Shown here one piece after another: positions 35,738-48,268 of a stretch of DNA of 64,000 bases. Numbering within the stretch: position 1 is the stretch's first letter; each line of letters begins with the position of its first letter. This DNA is from Congeria kusceri (lineage: Eukaryota > Mollusca > Bivalvia > Myida > Dreissenidae), in contig CM051028.1 in the NCBI GenBank assembly GCA_027627225.1, positions 22,812,364-22,876,363 of the forward strand, written 5' to 3'. A model generated the notes under the pieces. That model did not search any database. It saw nothing but the letters and a program-made list of their open reading frames with translations, and had not been told where the DNA came from. The position numbers and the translations under genes are program-made.

Positions 35738-38700
35738 AAAGATCCTAATGTCCATAAAAAGGTAACCAGAAACATAACCTCCATGGGGGAGGTAACACAC
35801 TGTAGGACAGCTATGTTTTGCAAAGGATACTGTTGACAAGGCGCATGAGTTTATATTCCCACAGCGCACTTAATTTTGAAACAATGTTGTAGGGCATTCG
35901 TTTAAAGGTTAGTAAATAGATGTAATGACAATGTGATGCAGTAAATCTTGTTTAACTAGATGCCTGTTGGCAACATGTCGAACCTGTTGTCCAGAAAGCA
36001 ACTTACATTGTAAGTATTTAAAAATCACATTCGGTTTGTGATAGAGGACACAACATTTTCTTTATATGCAAGGTTCATTTATCAGATTCATGTCTTATCC
36101 TATCTAAGGAATGAAATTTGTTTCCCAAATTACATATACCAGTTTCCATAGTTACACTTTTAACATCCCACAATATTTGTCCTCAAAACATATGGTGTGA
36201 TAAAATACATAGAAGTCATGATATCACGATAATACATGACTTGCCTGTTTCATGCAAACTTAATGGAATAAGGGAGATAACCCTTACAGATTGTTAACAC
36301 AAGAGCTCATCAAGAGGAAACAAACCTAGATAAGCTGCAGTAAGTTCACGTTTTATAATCTAATAAAATAATCAGTCCACTTGTAAATAACTTGTGAATG
36401 TCTTTCAGTATCTTATTCTTCCCCACTGTTTATATATCATAACCACTCATAGGAATCCCAAATTTCTGATATACACATCACCAATTATAATATTGTTACG
36501 ATTAAAGTGCATAATATGCTGTAACATGTATGTTTTGCTGTAACAATATAACACCTTTATATATTATATTGAATATTTAAAAAAAAGTTCACGTTTTGAG
36601 TTATCCCTCTTTGCTACATCCTGGAAAACAAGATTGTCATGTCACTCTTTAAATAGCAGTTGCTTAAAGACCTCTGGTATTCACAAAGCATTTTAAGTAG
36701 TTTTTTTAAAATATTTTCACTTAAGTGCAAAATTTGAATGTATTTTATTTCTTTACTTAATAAACAGATGCATATGTTGTTGATATTCCTCAAATACCAC
36801 TTTCATAATGATGCTATTTTAAAGCGTTACTTAGTGCTAAACTGTTCCTTTATGGAAGTATACAGTTGAGGAAATTTCCAAATTTAAGGATAAGGATAAA
36901 ATTTCACTTAAGATGCTGCGTGAATACCACCCCTGGGCAATACGGACAACTGACATCTGTAGAAGTATTGAGGCAAAGCAGGGTTATTTACTCTTTTAAA
37001 GGGATATTTGCTTGTGTCATATTCGCTGTTCTCCCTAATATGTTGGCAGGGGACCGATTGGAATGACTTACCTCGGTAGGAACCAATTTGAAAGTCTTAT
37101 CAATCTCCAGAATAAAGTGTGTAAACATACGCCAGTCAATGTTATTATGACCGTATAGCTGGTGCGTGCAGAATGCATTATATGTGGAGCTTTTGTCAGT
37201 CCATTAAAGGGAAACAAATCTAGATATGCTGATGAATATTCATGTTTTGAGTTATGCCCCATGGCACATCATGGCAAATATGGTAGGCATGCCATTTTCT
37301 TATGGGGGAATGGACAAGAACTGCATACAAACATAATGCATTCGTTTCAGTGAGTATTTATTAGCACGGATAACTGGCAAAAGAGGACCCTGGTTCTAAG
37401 TGTTCATCCAATCATCAGATAATATTACCAAAATAAACACATGTTGAATAAACGAATGTCATTTTGTTTATTTTTGTGCTCTAATTTGATGTGATTTTTC
37501 GATATTTTAAATGTTTTGGACCGACATTTCTTTAACTGGCTCTCCATATTTCAAAAACACTGACCAAGACTGACCAACACTTTGAGGTAAATAAACATCA
37601 AAAGATGGTCTTTGATATATTCATTATCAAATTCATTTATTAAACTTCTAGTTAAAGTGTGTATATATGATCTTTCATATAACTTTTTTTCAAAATAAAC
37701 AGATGAAAGTGACCATTAAACTTGCAAGCAAACAGAAAAACTTAAGAATGTAGAAGGAAACACTTCAATATGAAGCAAATCAACAAGTAGTAGTGACGAC
37801 TTTTGCATCAATTATTAGTGAAGTGTAACCTAAACCAAATCTATGTATACACATGTATTGGAGTTTCCGTTTATACAGACAAAATCTATTTGGAGATTAA
37901 CGATAAGCTTATTGTAAGTTTAAAAGCAAATTTTGTTTTTAACTTGTATTCCATTTTAAATAGAAACATATGTTAATTAATAAATATTTATGCCACTTTA
38001 TCTGCCACTATATCTGTTATAAGATAGTACAAACACCCTTGAAGTCTATATTTTAATATAGACCAGGACTCATTTATTTTACCTATTAACAGAATGATGC
38101 TTGCAGAAAATAAATTGTTTTGTGAATGAAAGAGTTGTGCATGATTTTAGACTAATTAAAAACTTGATGTTGAAAGGACTAGGTATTTGATACAATCAAA
38201 GCTATTTGTACAGAAGTCCAACAACTCAATAGGAGCATATTCAAAATGTAACTTATAGTGAAGTGTAACCCTTACGGGTAATAGCTGTACTCTTCAAATC
38301 CAAAGTCAGAAGTACAGATAGCGGCAATAAATAAACATAAAGCAGTTAAAAAGCCCTTAATCTCCATATGAGAACTTAACTTTCTACCTTTTCAGGCTAA
38401 AGATCCATTTAAGTGTAGGTCTATTCAAACAGTTTGGGCAGGCAGCACTAGAATTATCAACCGCAGCCTAGCAGGTTTTATTTGTGGGCTTTATTTTGCT
38501 GTTGCAGCAGATTTAGACGACCATTCAAGTTCTGAATGGCACGATGCCAGAAAATGACAAAATCAATTTGAATGTTTGTGGTTATTCAATAGGAAATGTT
38601 TTCAAAATGATTATATATCTCAAAGGCAGTAGTAAAGATATAAATTCACACGAGGTCAATTCAATGTGTTAAAAGTTACATGTACCTCAGGTGCTTAAGA

Positions 38701-39002
38701 CCAATTAACCACGAGATTAAATGCTTAATGTTTTCAACATTAGCGGATTCCAATGGTCGTTATTTTACAAGTAATTTTTGTTTGTCCACAGGTATCTATT
38801 ACTTCAGCCGACTCAAAATGACAAACTTGTTGAAGTATGTATAGCATATTATGCAGTATTCACAGTAACATTTTTTAAAGAGTTTGCCTATTCAGACATA
38901 AGCCATACAACGTCATTTTGCTCAAATCTATGTTGAACTTCTCCACAATGAAAGAAAATCATACAAGAGGACTAAACGGGTCACTATTTCATCTAAACCA
39001 AA

Positions 39003-39552
39003 ATATAGAGAATATTATGTGAGTGTAGGATAAAGATTAAGTTTATCATGCAGGGCTATGGAACATGGTAGCGTGAGGCTTGCCGAGCATGATAAAAACT
39101 TGATCTTTATCGAACTCTCATAATATTCTATTTATCCTAATTGTTCTGTCATTTTTTGAAAGAAGAAGTGTAAAATTAAGCCCCAAAAAGGCTTTTTTTT
39201 TTTTAATTTGGACATTCCATTGTTGATTCCATTGTTGATGTTGTTCTTGGCGAAAAACAGTAGATTATTTAAAAAGACTCGTCTGTATCATTCTGTTCGC
39301 ACTTCAAAGAGAAGAAAATAGTACATGATGTAATAGAGTTTTTATTGATCAAACAACCTATTTCTTAAAACAAGGCAACAATCATTTGCTTTTCCAATAA
39401 TTGTTGAAAATAATAAATGTGTGGCACTTGAATTACTGTCACTCGTGATCATCTTCCGATCGATAAATATATAGAATTAATTGTATACAGCTCAAGTTTA
39501 TATGATGGGCTGTTATTCTAGCTATTTACTTGTATTAATAGGATAAAATACT
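39003..39552. repeat. Outer repeat X, copy 2 (uninterrupted)
   Basis: Starts TAGAGAATATTATGTGAGTG and continues GGATAAAGATTAAG, with an internal inverted partner CTCATAATATTCTATTTATCC. It ends near TAATAGGATAAAATAC. It serves as the empty-site reference for copy 1. The interior is diverged; the class is unknown. Confidence 0.6.
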
Positions 39553-39799
39553 ATGTACTTTTCTGGAAATTTATGAACATTATATTTTTAATGTAACAAA
39601 ACATTACTCGTAATAATTCATAAATGATAGGACCTAATGATCTTGATTTAGGCAACAGAAGTCCTGTCACTCAAACTGTTGACTGGGGTTCAAAGTCTTA
39701 TGGTATTAGGTCATTATTCACGGGACCAATGTTTATCATCTTGATCTTTACATACACCATAGCCCAATGACAAGATTCTGTGTTTGATAAACCCACATG

Positions 39800-42425
39800 C
39801 CCCCAGCTGGTGCTGGGTAGCCCATTTCTTAGTCCATATTAGGTCAAGGTCAAAGTGAGGCTGGGTGATATGAGTGAATTGGGAAAGGTCATAAGTAACT
39901 AGAACTCCACGAGTCGGATGTGTCGCCTGACGCCGAATAGCTAACGTGAATCCAAATGAAGAAGCACTTTAAGTTGCTTATTTTTTTTTAAACAGATTTA
40001 TTGAAATCTTCAAAAGCACTGCACTCTGGCTAATTGCAAAGAAAAGACTAATTAAAACCAAAAATTTGACACAAAAATAAATATGAAAATTTACAAAGGG
40101 CAATAACTCTGACAGTATGAGGTGCAGAGTAACGGTTCTTGTGCACTGCACTTCTCCTCAATGAGATCTATTTACCTATGAAGTTGATAGCTTTCATAGT
40201 CTTAGAGTTATGCTCTGGACAAAAATTAAGTATGAAAATAAACAAAGGTCAATAACTCCAAAAGTATGTGATGCAGAGTAACTGTTCTGGTGCACTGCAC
40301 TTCTCCTCAATGAGATCTGGACAAAACTTAAGTATGAAAATAAACAAAGGGCAATAACTCCAAAAGTATGTGATGCAGAGTATCTGTTCTTGTGCACTGC
40401 ACTTCTCCTCAATGAGATCTATTTACCTATGAAGTTTCAAGTTGATAGCTTTCATAGTCTTAGAGTTATGCTCCGGACAAAAATTAAGTATGAAAATAAA
40501 CAAAGGGCAATAACTCCAAAAGTATGTGATGCAGAGTAACTGTTCTTGTGCATTGTACTTCTGCTCAATGAGATCTATCTACCTATGAAGTTTCAAATTG
40601 ATAGCTTTCATAGTGTTTGAGTTATGCTCCAGACAAAAATTAAGTATGAGAGTAAACAAAGGTCAATAACTCCAAAAGTATGTGATGCAGAGTAACTGTT
40701 CTTGTGCACTGCACTTCTCCTCAATGAAATCTATCCACCTATGAAGTTTGAAGTTGATAGCTTTCATAGTCTTAGAGTTATGCTCCGGACAAAAAATTAA
40801 GTATGAAAATAAACAAAGGGCAATAACTCCAAAAGTATGAGGTGCAGAGTAACGGTTCTTGTGCACTGCACTTTCCCTCAATGAGATCTAAAAACCTATG
40901 AAGTTTCATGTTGATAGCTTTAATAGTCTAAGAGTTATGCTCTGGACAAGCGAAAGGGGCCGCCGCCGCCGACGACAAAAGTAACACCTATATGTTGCTT
41001 TACAGGCGAAACAAAAACTGTGTAAATATCCAAGTGTTGTAGTAAGCAGTGTTGGTGCTAGAAGAAAAGGTAAAATCTAGTTAACCAAAACAAGGCACTT
41101 TTGAATTATTACAAGTCCAAATTAGTTCAAGGTCAAGGTCAAAGTAAAGTTGGGTGATATGGGTGGATTGGGGATGGTCATAAGCAACAACTGTGTAAGT
41201 ATTCAAGTGTTGTAGCAAGCGGTTTTTGTGTTAGACAAAATGGTAAAATCTAGTTAACCAAGAAACAGCCCATTTGAATTATTCTAAGTGCAAATTAGGT
41301 CAAGGTCAAAGTGAGGTTGGGTAATATGGGTGAATTGGGAACGGTCATAAGTAACAACTGTGTAAATATCTATGTGTTGTAGTAAGCGGTGCTGGTACTA
41401 GATGAAACAGTAAAATATAGTTAACCAAGAAATGGCATTTTGAATTATTATTAGTTCAAATTAGGTCAAGGTCAAGGTCAATGTGAGGTTGGGTGATATG
41501 GGTGGATTGGGAACGGTCATAAGTAACAACTGTGTAAATATCTATGTGTTGTAGTAAGCGGTGCTGGTACTAGACGAAACAGTAAAATCTAGTTAACCAA
41601 GAAATGGCACTTTTTAATTATTATTAGTCCAAATTAGGTCAAGGTCAAGGTGAGGTTGGGTGATATGGGTGGATTGGGAACGGTCATAAGTAACTACTGT
41701 GTAAATATCTATGTGTTGTAGTAAGCGGTGCTGGTGCTAGACAAAACAGTAAAATCTAGTTAACCAAGAAATGGCACTTTGGATTATTATTAGTCCAAAT
41801 TAGGTCAAGGTCAAGGTCAAAGTGAGGTTGGGTGATATGGATAGATTGGGAACGGTCATAAGTAACAACTGTGTAAATATCTATGTGTTGTAGTAAGCGG
41901 TGCTGGTGCTAGACGAAACGGTAAAATCTAGTTAACCAAGAAATGGCACTTTTGGATTATTATTAGTCCAAATTAGGTCAAGGTCAAAGTGAGGTTGGGT
42001 GATATGGATAGATTGGGAATGGTCATAAGTAACAACTGTGTAAATATCTATGTGTTGTAGTAAGCGATGCTGGTGCTAGACGAAACGGTAAAATCTAGTT
42101 AACCAAGAAATGGCACTTTTGGATTATTATTAGTCCAAATTAGGTCAAGGTCAAGGTCAAAGTGAGGTGGGTGATATGGATAGATTGGGAATGGTCATAA
42201 GTAACAACTGTGTAAATATCTATAAATCGTTGTAAGCGGTGCTGGTGCTACATGAAACAGTAAATTCTAGTTAACCAAGAAATGGCACTTTTAAATTATT
42301 ATAAGTACAAATTAGGTCAAGGTCAAAGTGAGGTTGGGTGATATGGGTGGATAGGGAATGGTCATAAGCAACAACTGTGTAAGTAAGTGTTGTAGTAAGC
42401 GGTGTTGGTGCTAGACAAAACGGCT
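39800..42425. repeat. Dimeric higher-order tandem array (166 + 173 bp)
   Basis: Units carry GGTCATAAGTAACAACTGTG, AAATCTAGTTAACCAAGAAA and AGGTCAAGGTCA. Unit anchors (ATTAGGT) lie at 39838, 41121, 41294, 41460, 41633, 41799, 41972, 42139 and 42311. From 41121 the spacing alternates 173, 166, 173, 166, 173, 167, 172, because units alternately hold three and two AGGTCA-type half-sites. The true period is therefore about 339 bp. The first unit is separated from the rest by the 1116-bp insertion at 39900-41015. Confidence 0.9.
39900..41015. repeat. 1116-bp insertion carrying a 157-bp tandem array
   Basis: Splits a unit of the surrounding array between AAGTAAC and AACTGTG. It begins TAGAACTCCACGAGTCGGAT and ends ACAGGCGAAACAAA. 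The middle contains units of about 157 bp with GGCAATAACTCC, GTGCACTGCACTTCTCC and GATAGCTTTCATAGTCTTAG; core spacings near 40351, 40508, 40665 and 40821 are 156-157 bp, and one shortened unit precedes them. A GCCGCCGCCGACGAC tract follows the array, a layout like other bivalve array-bearing elements. Confidence 0.85.
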
Positions 42426-43275
42426 ATATCTACTTAACATTGTCACGGACGGAAGGACGATCACTATATGCCTCCTGCATCAAGATGCCCGGGGCATAAA
42501 AAATAACTTGAAAAACAACTTCGATTGTTTCTGCTATCATTACTGAAACACATTTTGAATTAAGACATATCAAAACACCATACGAATTGTAAAGTTTATT
42601 TTTAATATACATAGGGAAATATTTCAATATAAGGTACTTCTATGAAAGGAAAAAAACAATTGGCCATGTTTTAACTTTCAGCAAGTGTATTTGCATTTTT
42701 ATAAAGACATCGATTGCCCAAATTCTATCAATAAAGCGGTACTAACAAGTTATCGACCCTTAATATGACTTAATAATTTATGTCTAGATCAGTAAAGAAA
42801 TGTACACGACTCAAAAGTACTAAGCAGCCACCTGATATTTTAAGTTTTTTAGACTGAACACATTATTCATTTGTTAAGTCTTGAATGATAACTCAGAACA
42901 CTTATATTTTTCATGATTTATACAACATTGCATTTATCTCGTATTTTCACAAACTTAAAACAACAACAACAGCGTAAAAACCCAAAAGTGGATAATCCCA
43001 GTTCAAATAACAACAATGTATGAAGCCCATTATTGTAGTGGCTTCTTAGGACTTTTGAGTAGTATATTTAGTAGCGTCATGTTTCATACCAACATATTGA
43101 ACTGAACAATCTCAACCTATTTAAATTCTCCTAGCATTTAAAAGACTCCACAAAAATTCATTCTCTCCATTTATACATCATGTACACTCTTGATAATATT
43201 AGTTCTTTGCCTGCTGATTTGTGCAAGTGGCGTCATACACAATTTTAAAGCCAACACTCTGGTTTTGTATTTATT

Positions 43276-45129
43276 ATATATTTGACTATATATGCATACA
43301 ATGAAGTTTTATGACAAATAAATATACAAATCTATAAAAAAAATCACAGATCACTGTTAAAGCTCATCAAAGACTACATCATTCTTTATAAACTTGGCAA
43401 ACTACATATATATCAACACTTATGAAGGCACCATTGGAAAATAAGTCAAAGACAGCGTAAGTTGATCCCTTTTCTGGCCCCAAAGGGATTCCCTATCTGT
43501 AGCACTTGACTTAAAACAAGACTTCGTCTTCAACTGATATTGGTGCAAACATGTTTAAATTTTTTCTCCGTCAATTAAGTATTTCTCTTCAATCGGTAAA
43601 CACCAGAAAATGAAGTATGGTGTGTAGTTTTATTTAAAATCAAGTTGTGAGTTAAATAAAAAACTTTTGTTGTTTAACCTATAATAGTTTTCAACTAATA
43701 TTATTCTATTTTACTTGGAAATAGTCAATACTTTATAAAAGTGACAAAAGGTAACGAAACTATGATAAAATATATAACTACAAATAAATATTTATGTTTA
43801 TATGGATTTTGCTTAATATATTTACCCTAGTTCTAATCTAGTTCATGGAAAGCTCTATGTCTAGCTAAAATATCACAATATTTTATCACATGAACGATAT
43901 ATATGAACAAATACAAAAATGGAAAATTATCAAATATCTAACTAAATTCATTCAACGATTCATGGTACATAGATTTGTAGCGATAGACGACATGAAATTA
44001 AACAATATTTGGTCGGATCTGTAAACGCAAATCAGGGAATGTCATCAAGCGCCTTCAGGCTTCAAGTTTAAAGACAGTTATTTACAAAATAAATCTAACA
44101 ATAAACAAAAACTCCAAACAGGATTCAACTTTATGGGAGTTTAAATCACATTTCAACAAAAATTGCATAACCGTATATCCCAATTATTGAATAAATATGG
44201 ATTTGTTGAAATTATCTATTAGATTTGACGAGCGAAACGTGTATGGGTAATTAATTGGTAAATTTAGAACATAACTAATCCAAGAGATAAGTTAAAACTA
44301 AACAAAATCTTGCTAAAAAAAAATATCGTTTTTATGCTATGCTTGTATTTTTAGGCTTTTTAATCAAAAATGGACAAAGCCACTTTGGCTGTGGCGTTGT
44401 AATAGATTTAAGGTAACGAGGTCAACTTTGCTAAGCACCAGGGATTCTAGAAATGCAATATGGTATGGCAGGCCCCTTGCTTTTCTGTGATACAACAAAA
44501 AACCACACCCTATAGTAAAATGGTAAGGCTACACACTACATTCAGATCACAAATTCCAACTCAAAATGTGTAAAGCTACATCAATACATATACATGTAAA
44601 ACAAAATTCAAAGCATATAAATATGTGTAAAAAAATTACAATGGGCGGCATCCAGATATCACAGTTCAATTCTGATTATAAAACATCACAAAATAGGTTC
44701 ACACATTTACGTCTGAAGTCAAACGCAAACTAAAATCAACAAAATATCTGTAACTGTTCATCGACACTGAGATTATCAACAATAAAACATAACATAAATA
44801 AATAAAACATAATAATGTATCGTAAAAATGTTTAAGAAATTATTCCGATAAAAATACAACAATGATTTTCCGCTGATGTACGTAAAGGCCCCAGGATCAT
44901 CATGCAAAATAAATAAAACACTTCGTAGTTAATTTTCAAGCATCATGCTCCAAAATGTCTCTAATTTCCGCTCACAACTATTGAGCAGAATATCTATAAA
45001 ATATCTACAGTTATTGTTCACTCTTCTTCGCACAAAATCTACCTCTTCACAAGTCAATAATCAAATATGGCAAATTATGAAGTGTTTGCTGTAACGGTGT
45101 TTTCAAAGTGAGTCTGTACTGCAAGTCTA
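43276..45129 (-). other. Probable 3' UTR of the alternative last exon
   Basis: AT-rich sequence after the TGA at 45130. The first canonical minus-strand AATAAA I find is at 43634-43629, followed by another at 43275-43270; an ATTAAA variant lies near 44356. A 1.5-1.9 kb untranslated region is therefore likely if this exon is used. No open frame, repeat family or RNA gene is seen in it. Confidence 0.4.
43629..43634 (-). terminator. Candidate poly(A) signal AATAAA
   Basis: The minus strand reads AATAAA here, the first canonical hexamer met after the stop codon at 45130. Such hexamers arise often by chance in AT-rich DNA, so the site is tentative. Confidence 0.3.
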
Positions 45130-46686
45130 TCACAAGAAATCATACTGCATATCATCCCTGAGAGAGTCTTTCATCCTTTTAGAGAGACGTTTTAACTGCA
45201 GGGCCGACCTTGAGGCCTCCGCCAGGGCACTCTCAAGGTCAGGTCGAACCCTCCGACGCCTCGGTGGCTGGGCATCCCCATATTCGCTCTCATCAGAGAG
45301 GTAGGCGTCTTCAGGTGGCAGTTTCCTGCGAGGTGGCGCTGCGTACACTGGCACCACGTACTGGGGCTGTGCAGGGGGTGGGGGTGGAGTTGCTCTCCTT
45401 GGGGGCTGGTAGCTTGACAGGCGCTCCAACCGATGGCTGATATTGTTCAAGTCGTCCTGGGTGACCATTCTACGCCCTGCAATGTAAGGCACCTGTGGTG
45501 GCTGTGGTGGGTGCATCATCATTGCTGGGGCAGTGGCGTTGAGGTTTTGTGGCGGGGCATACATGGGCTGAGGTGCATAGTGATTGGTGAAACCATTCTG
45601 CACTGGAGAATCAAACGTTTGGTTCAGCCGTGTAGGAGTTCGGCCCCTTGATCGGTTCACTGGTGTCTCACTCCTGGTACTGGCTCGTGACCTTGAACCT
45701 GGAGTGCCGGGGCGACTGCCTTTCATTTCCTTCATTTCATCCATGAGTTTATTAAATTTCTGCAGCCTTGCATTTCTAACTGGGTCACCTTCAGGGAATA
45801 ACTTCATTGATGTCTGCGTGCCTTCCTCTTGGACAGTTTGCGTTGCTATGGTGCCAGTGGCATCTGCCTCCCGTAATTCACGAACCTCATGCAAGACATG
45901 CTGCAAGGTTTCCTTCTTAATAGTGGTGTCACTGCGTACCGAGTTCGTCTCATCGTCTGTGCCATTGTAGCTACTGGTGTCCAGGCCTCTTTGTTGCTTC
46001 AGCCCTTTGACCTCAAATAAAATGTTCCTTAAGAGGTCAGCACGAGACCCACTGGAACGACGTGTCTGGTTGCCAATGGAATGAAGTGACGTATTTGACC
46101 CTGTCTGCGTCTGCATCGTCCGGGGCTTGTTTTGCTTCCATTGTCCAGGCGTCTGGGTGCTAGTGTGACCAGGCGTCTGGCAGGTGGCATCACGCAAATC
46201 TTCCGGATTTGCTCCGAATGCATGGGTAGATAAGTAACTTACAGTGGATTCCCCATCGGAGAAATGGTTCTCAAGTCCAAGTGGTGTTCCTCTCATTGTG
46301 TTTAGTGTACGATCATCAAAAACTGTATCATCTAATACATTATCAAAACTGGATGCGTGCATAGTATAGTAGGTTTCACCATAACCGGACTCCTCGCTCT
46401 CTGAATCAAGAGCAGCTCCGGAAGCAGTCTTTTTCAGTCCACTGAGTCTACTGCCTGGCCTGCTGCCACGGTGACTCTGTCTCGACGGGCTCCTAGGCCC
46501 ACCGGGACCTCGCTTACGTTTCAACGACTGGTTACTAGAATTTCGACTTCCAGGCCTGCCGGGTTTTGGAGGGAATAAGAAGCGGTCATCGCCGCTATCG
46601 TTGTCAGAATCACCAGTCAGGAAACTTCTATTTGGGTTTCGAGCCGACCCTCGTGGGGTTTGTGTCGATCTACACGGCTTTCTGGT
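45130..46686 (-). CDS. Alternative last exon: disordered tail with five TQT motifs
   Basis: Terminal coding exon of 1557 nt: 518 residues plus TGA at 45132-45130. The acceptor is CTCCTTATAACAG|ACC at 46686. There is no ATG start: the apparent start at 46524 is a TTG (Leu 55) inside a frame open back to the acceptor. It begins in phase 0 and joins exon 54454-53972 (…AAMLK|TRKPC…). The tail is Ser/Arg/Pro-rich and mostly disordered, with TQT at residues 8-10, 177-179, 193-195, 282-284 and 290-292 and a Pro run at 434-438. Short amphipathic helices recur: LLRNILFEVKGLKQQ (218-232), TLQHVLHEVRELREA (260-274), LQKFNKLMDEMKEMK (308-322), and a final basic helix LQLKRLSKRMKDSL (496-509). I do not recognise a named homologue. 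It would end the protein before the rest of the rod. Use in mRNA is inferred from phase, acceptor and long frame. Confidence 0.75.
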   Translation of the reverse strand, partial: TRKPCRSTQTPRGSARNPNRSFLTGDSDNDSGDDRFLFPPKPGRPGSRNSSNQSLKRKRGPGGPRSPSRQSHRGSRPGSRLSGLKKTASGAALDSESEESGYGETYYTMHASSFDNVLDDTVFDDRTLNTMRGTPLGLENHFSDGESTVSYLSTHAFGANPEDLRDATCQTPGHTSTQTPGQWKQNKPRTMQTQTGSNTSLHSIGNQTRRSSGSRADLLRNILFEVKGLKQQRGLDTSSYNGTDDETNSVRSDTTIKKETLQHVLHEVRELREADATGTIATQTVQEEGTQTSMKLFPEGDPVRNARLQKFNKLMDEMKEMKGSRPGTPGSRSRASTRSETPVNRSRGRTPTRLNQTFDSPVQNGFTNHYAPQPMYAPPQNLNATAPAMMMHPPQPPQVPYIAGRRMVTQDDLNNISHRLERLSSYQPPRRATPPPPPAQPQYVVPVYAAPPRRKLPPEDAYLSDESEYGDAQPPRRRRVRPDLESALAEASRSALQLKRLSKRMKDSLRDDMQYDFL

Positions 46687-48268
46687 CTGTTATAAGGAGG
46701 AAGGAAAAACAACATAAATTGCATGCATTTTCATGCATAAACAAAAATATTGCACAGATTTAATCCTAACTTCTTTCTCATGCATGTTTTAAATGTTAAA
46801 TTAACTTATAAATTTCCATGCTTGAGATTTTTACTGTTAAATAAATATGATCTCCCCATGAGTCTTAATCCTGCACAGGAAGCTTGTTTCAATAGAAAAT
46901 CACCCACAAATCACATTGAACAGACAACAGGACAAAACATTCCTCATCCATGCAAGTAATTTGTCACGGAGGACATAATGCTCGATCAACACTTGAATAG
47001 CTCCCATCAATATGACAGCCCATTAATAGATTGATTTGTAATCCTTTTAATAAGACTAGGTCTTTGTTAGGCAGGACATCCAACTTGAAAGCTTTTATGC
47101 AAGCCAACAAACATGCAAAAACACCCATCTCCCATGCTGCCATGCTTTTCATAAAAATTGCAAGCCTCTGCAGGATTAAGACTCTAGGACAAGCATCACA
47201 TTGAACATGATGAACTTTGGGTTTTAATTTCTTTGATCAGCAACTGTCATGAAGCCATAATAGTATTTAATGTATAGTATATTGATATTGTGCCAAAATA
47301 TATAGTATACCTGGTTATAATTACATTATATGTAGTTACACAAGTGAGAGTTGAATATATTTGGAGTAAAATGTGTTTGCTTTTTTAACTGAATGATTTT
47401 TGGTTAGAACTACTTGTTTGTAAAAGTAAATATAGCGAAGACACACAATGTGTTTTACCGCTTGTATGTCAGTCTATTCGATTGTCAAACACATCTGATA
47501 TTTTAGTAACTAACTTGCTTTGCATGGGTGGAAGATACATACAAGGGAATACACTGTGATTATGGATACATCACGATGGCAGGAAAAAAATAAAATTAGC
47601 AAACGATAACCTACACCAAGTCTTGATTAAATCCTGTACATCAATTAGCAGTTTAATCGATTAATCAATACGTCCGTTAAAATACACAGAAAGCAAAAGC
47701 AGATTTAAAGCGTAGCAAGAAATAAGTGAACAAACGGATGATTTTGATACAAGCAGCAAGGTGAAAGATGCTAGAAATTCACTAAGCAAAAGCCTTGTCA
47801 GCTCACATATATATGCAATGCACCTTTCATTATTCAGACCTATTCAAAAATGAAAATCATTGTTTATTAAAATAATCGGCATAAACTGCTGAACGTCAAC
47901 AATCACCATAATGATTTTTCTCGTCATTTTTGTAGCAAACAAAATACCGTTAGTTTAAAGATAAGTTTGCTGTGGAATCCCTAAAAAAGAACTACACCAA
48001 TTGATGAATGAATTTCAGTACACATGTCAGATTGTGTGTAACTACAGGAAGTATTCTACTATTCTAATATTGACATGCTCAGAAACATTCTTATATAAAC
48101 ATGCTCAGAAAGGCATCTAAACTGTTACATTTAATTTCCTATGAAAGCCTAATCTGCCATGCAAAAAGCTACTTATAAAACATATCGTAACACAAAACTT
48201 TTGTCACTATGGCTCTCTTTTTTTCATTGTATAATGACATATATATATATCTTTATAATGAGAATGTG

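Noticed and set aside
40194..40881. 72-codon minus-strand frames with repeated SAVHKN and ASHTFGVIALC segments
   Set aside because: They are read from the 157-bp tandem units and differ only by repeat divergence.
45210..45970. Plus-strand frames of 72-128 codons opposite the last exon
   Set aside because: They are the complement of the GC-rich coding exon and have no domain or codon pattern of their own.
46524..46526. Apparent start codon of the 464-codon frame
   Set aside because: The codon is TTG, not ATG, and the frame stays open 162 nt further up to a good splice acceptor at 46686, so this is Leu 55 of a terminal exon.
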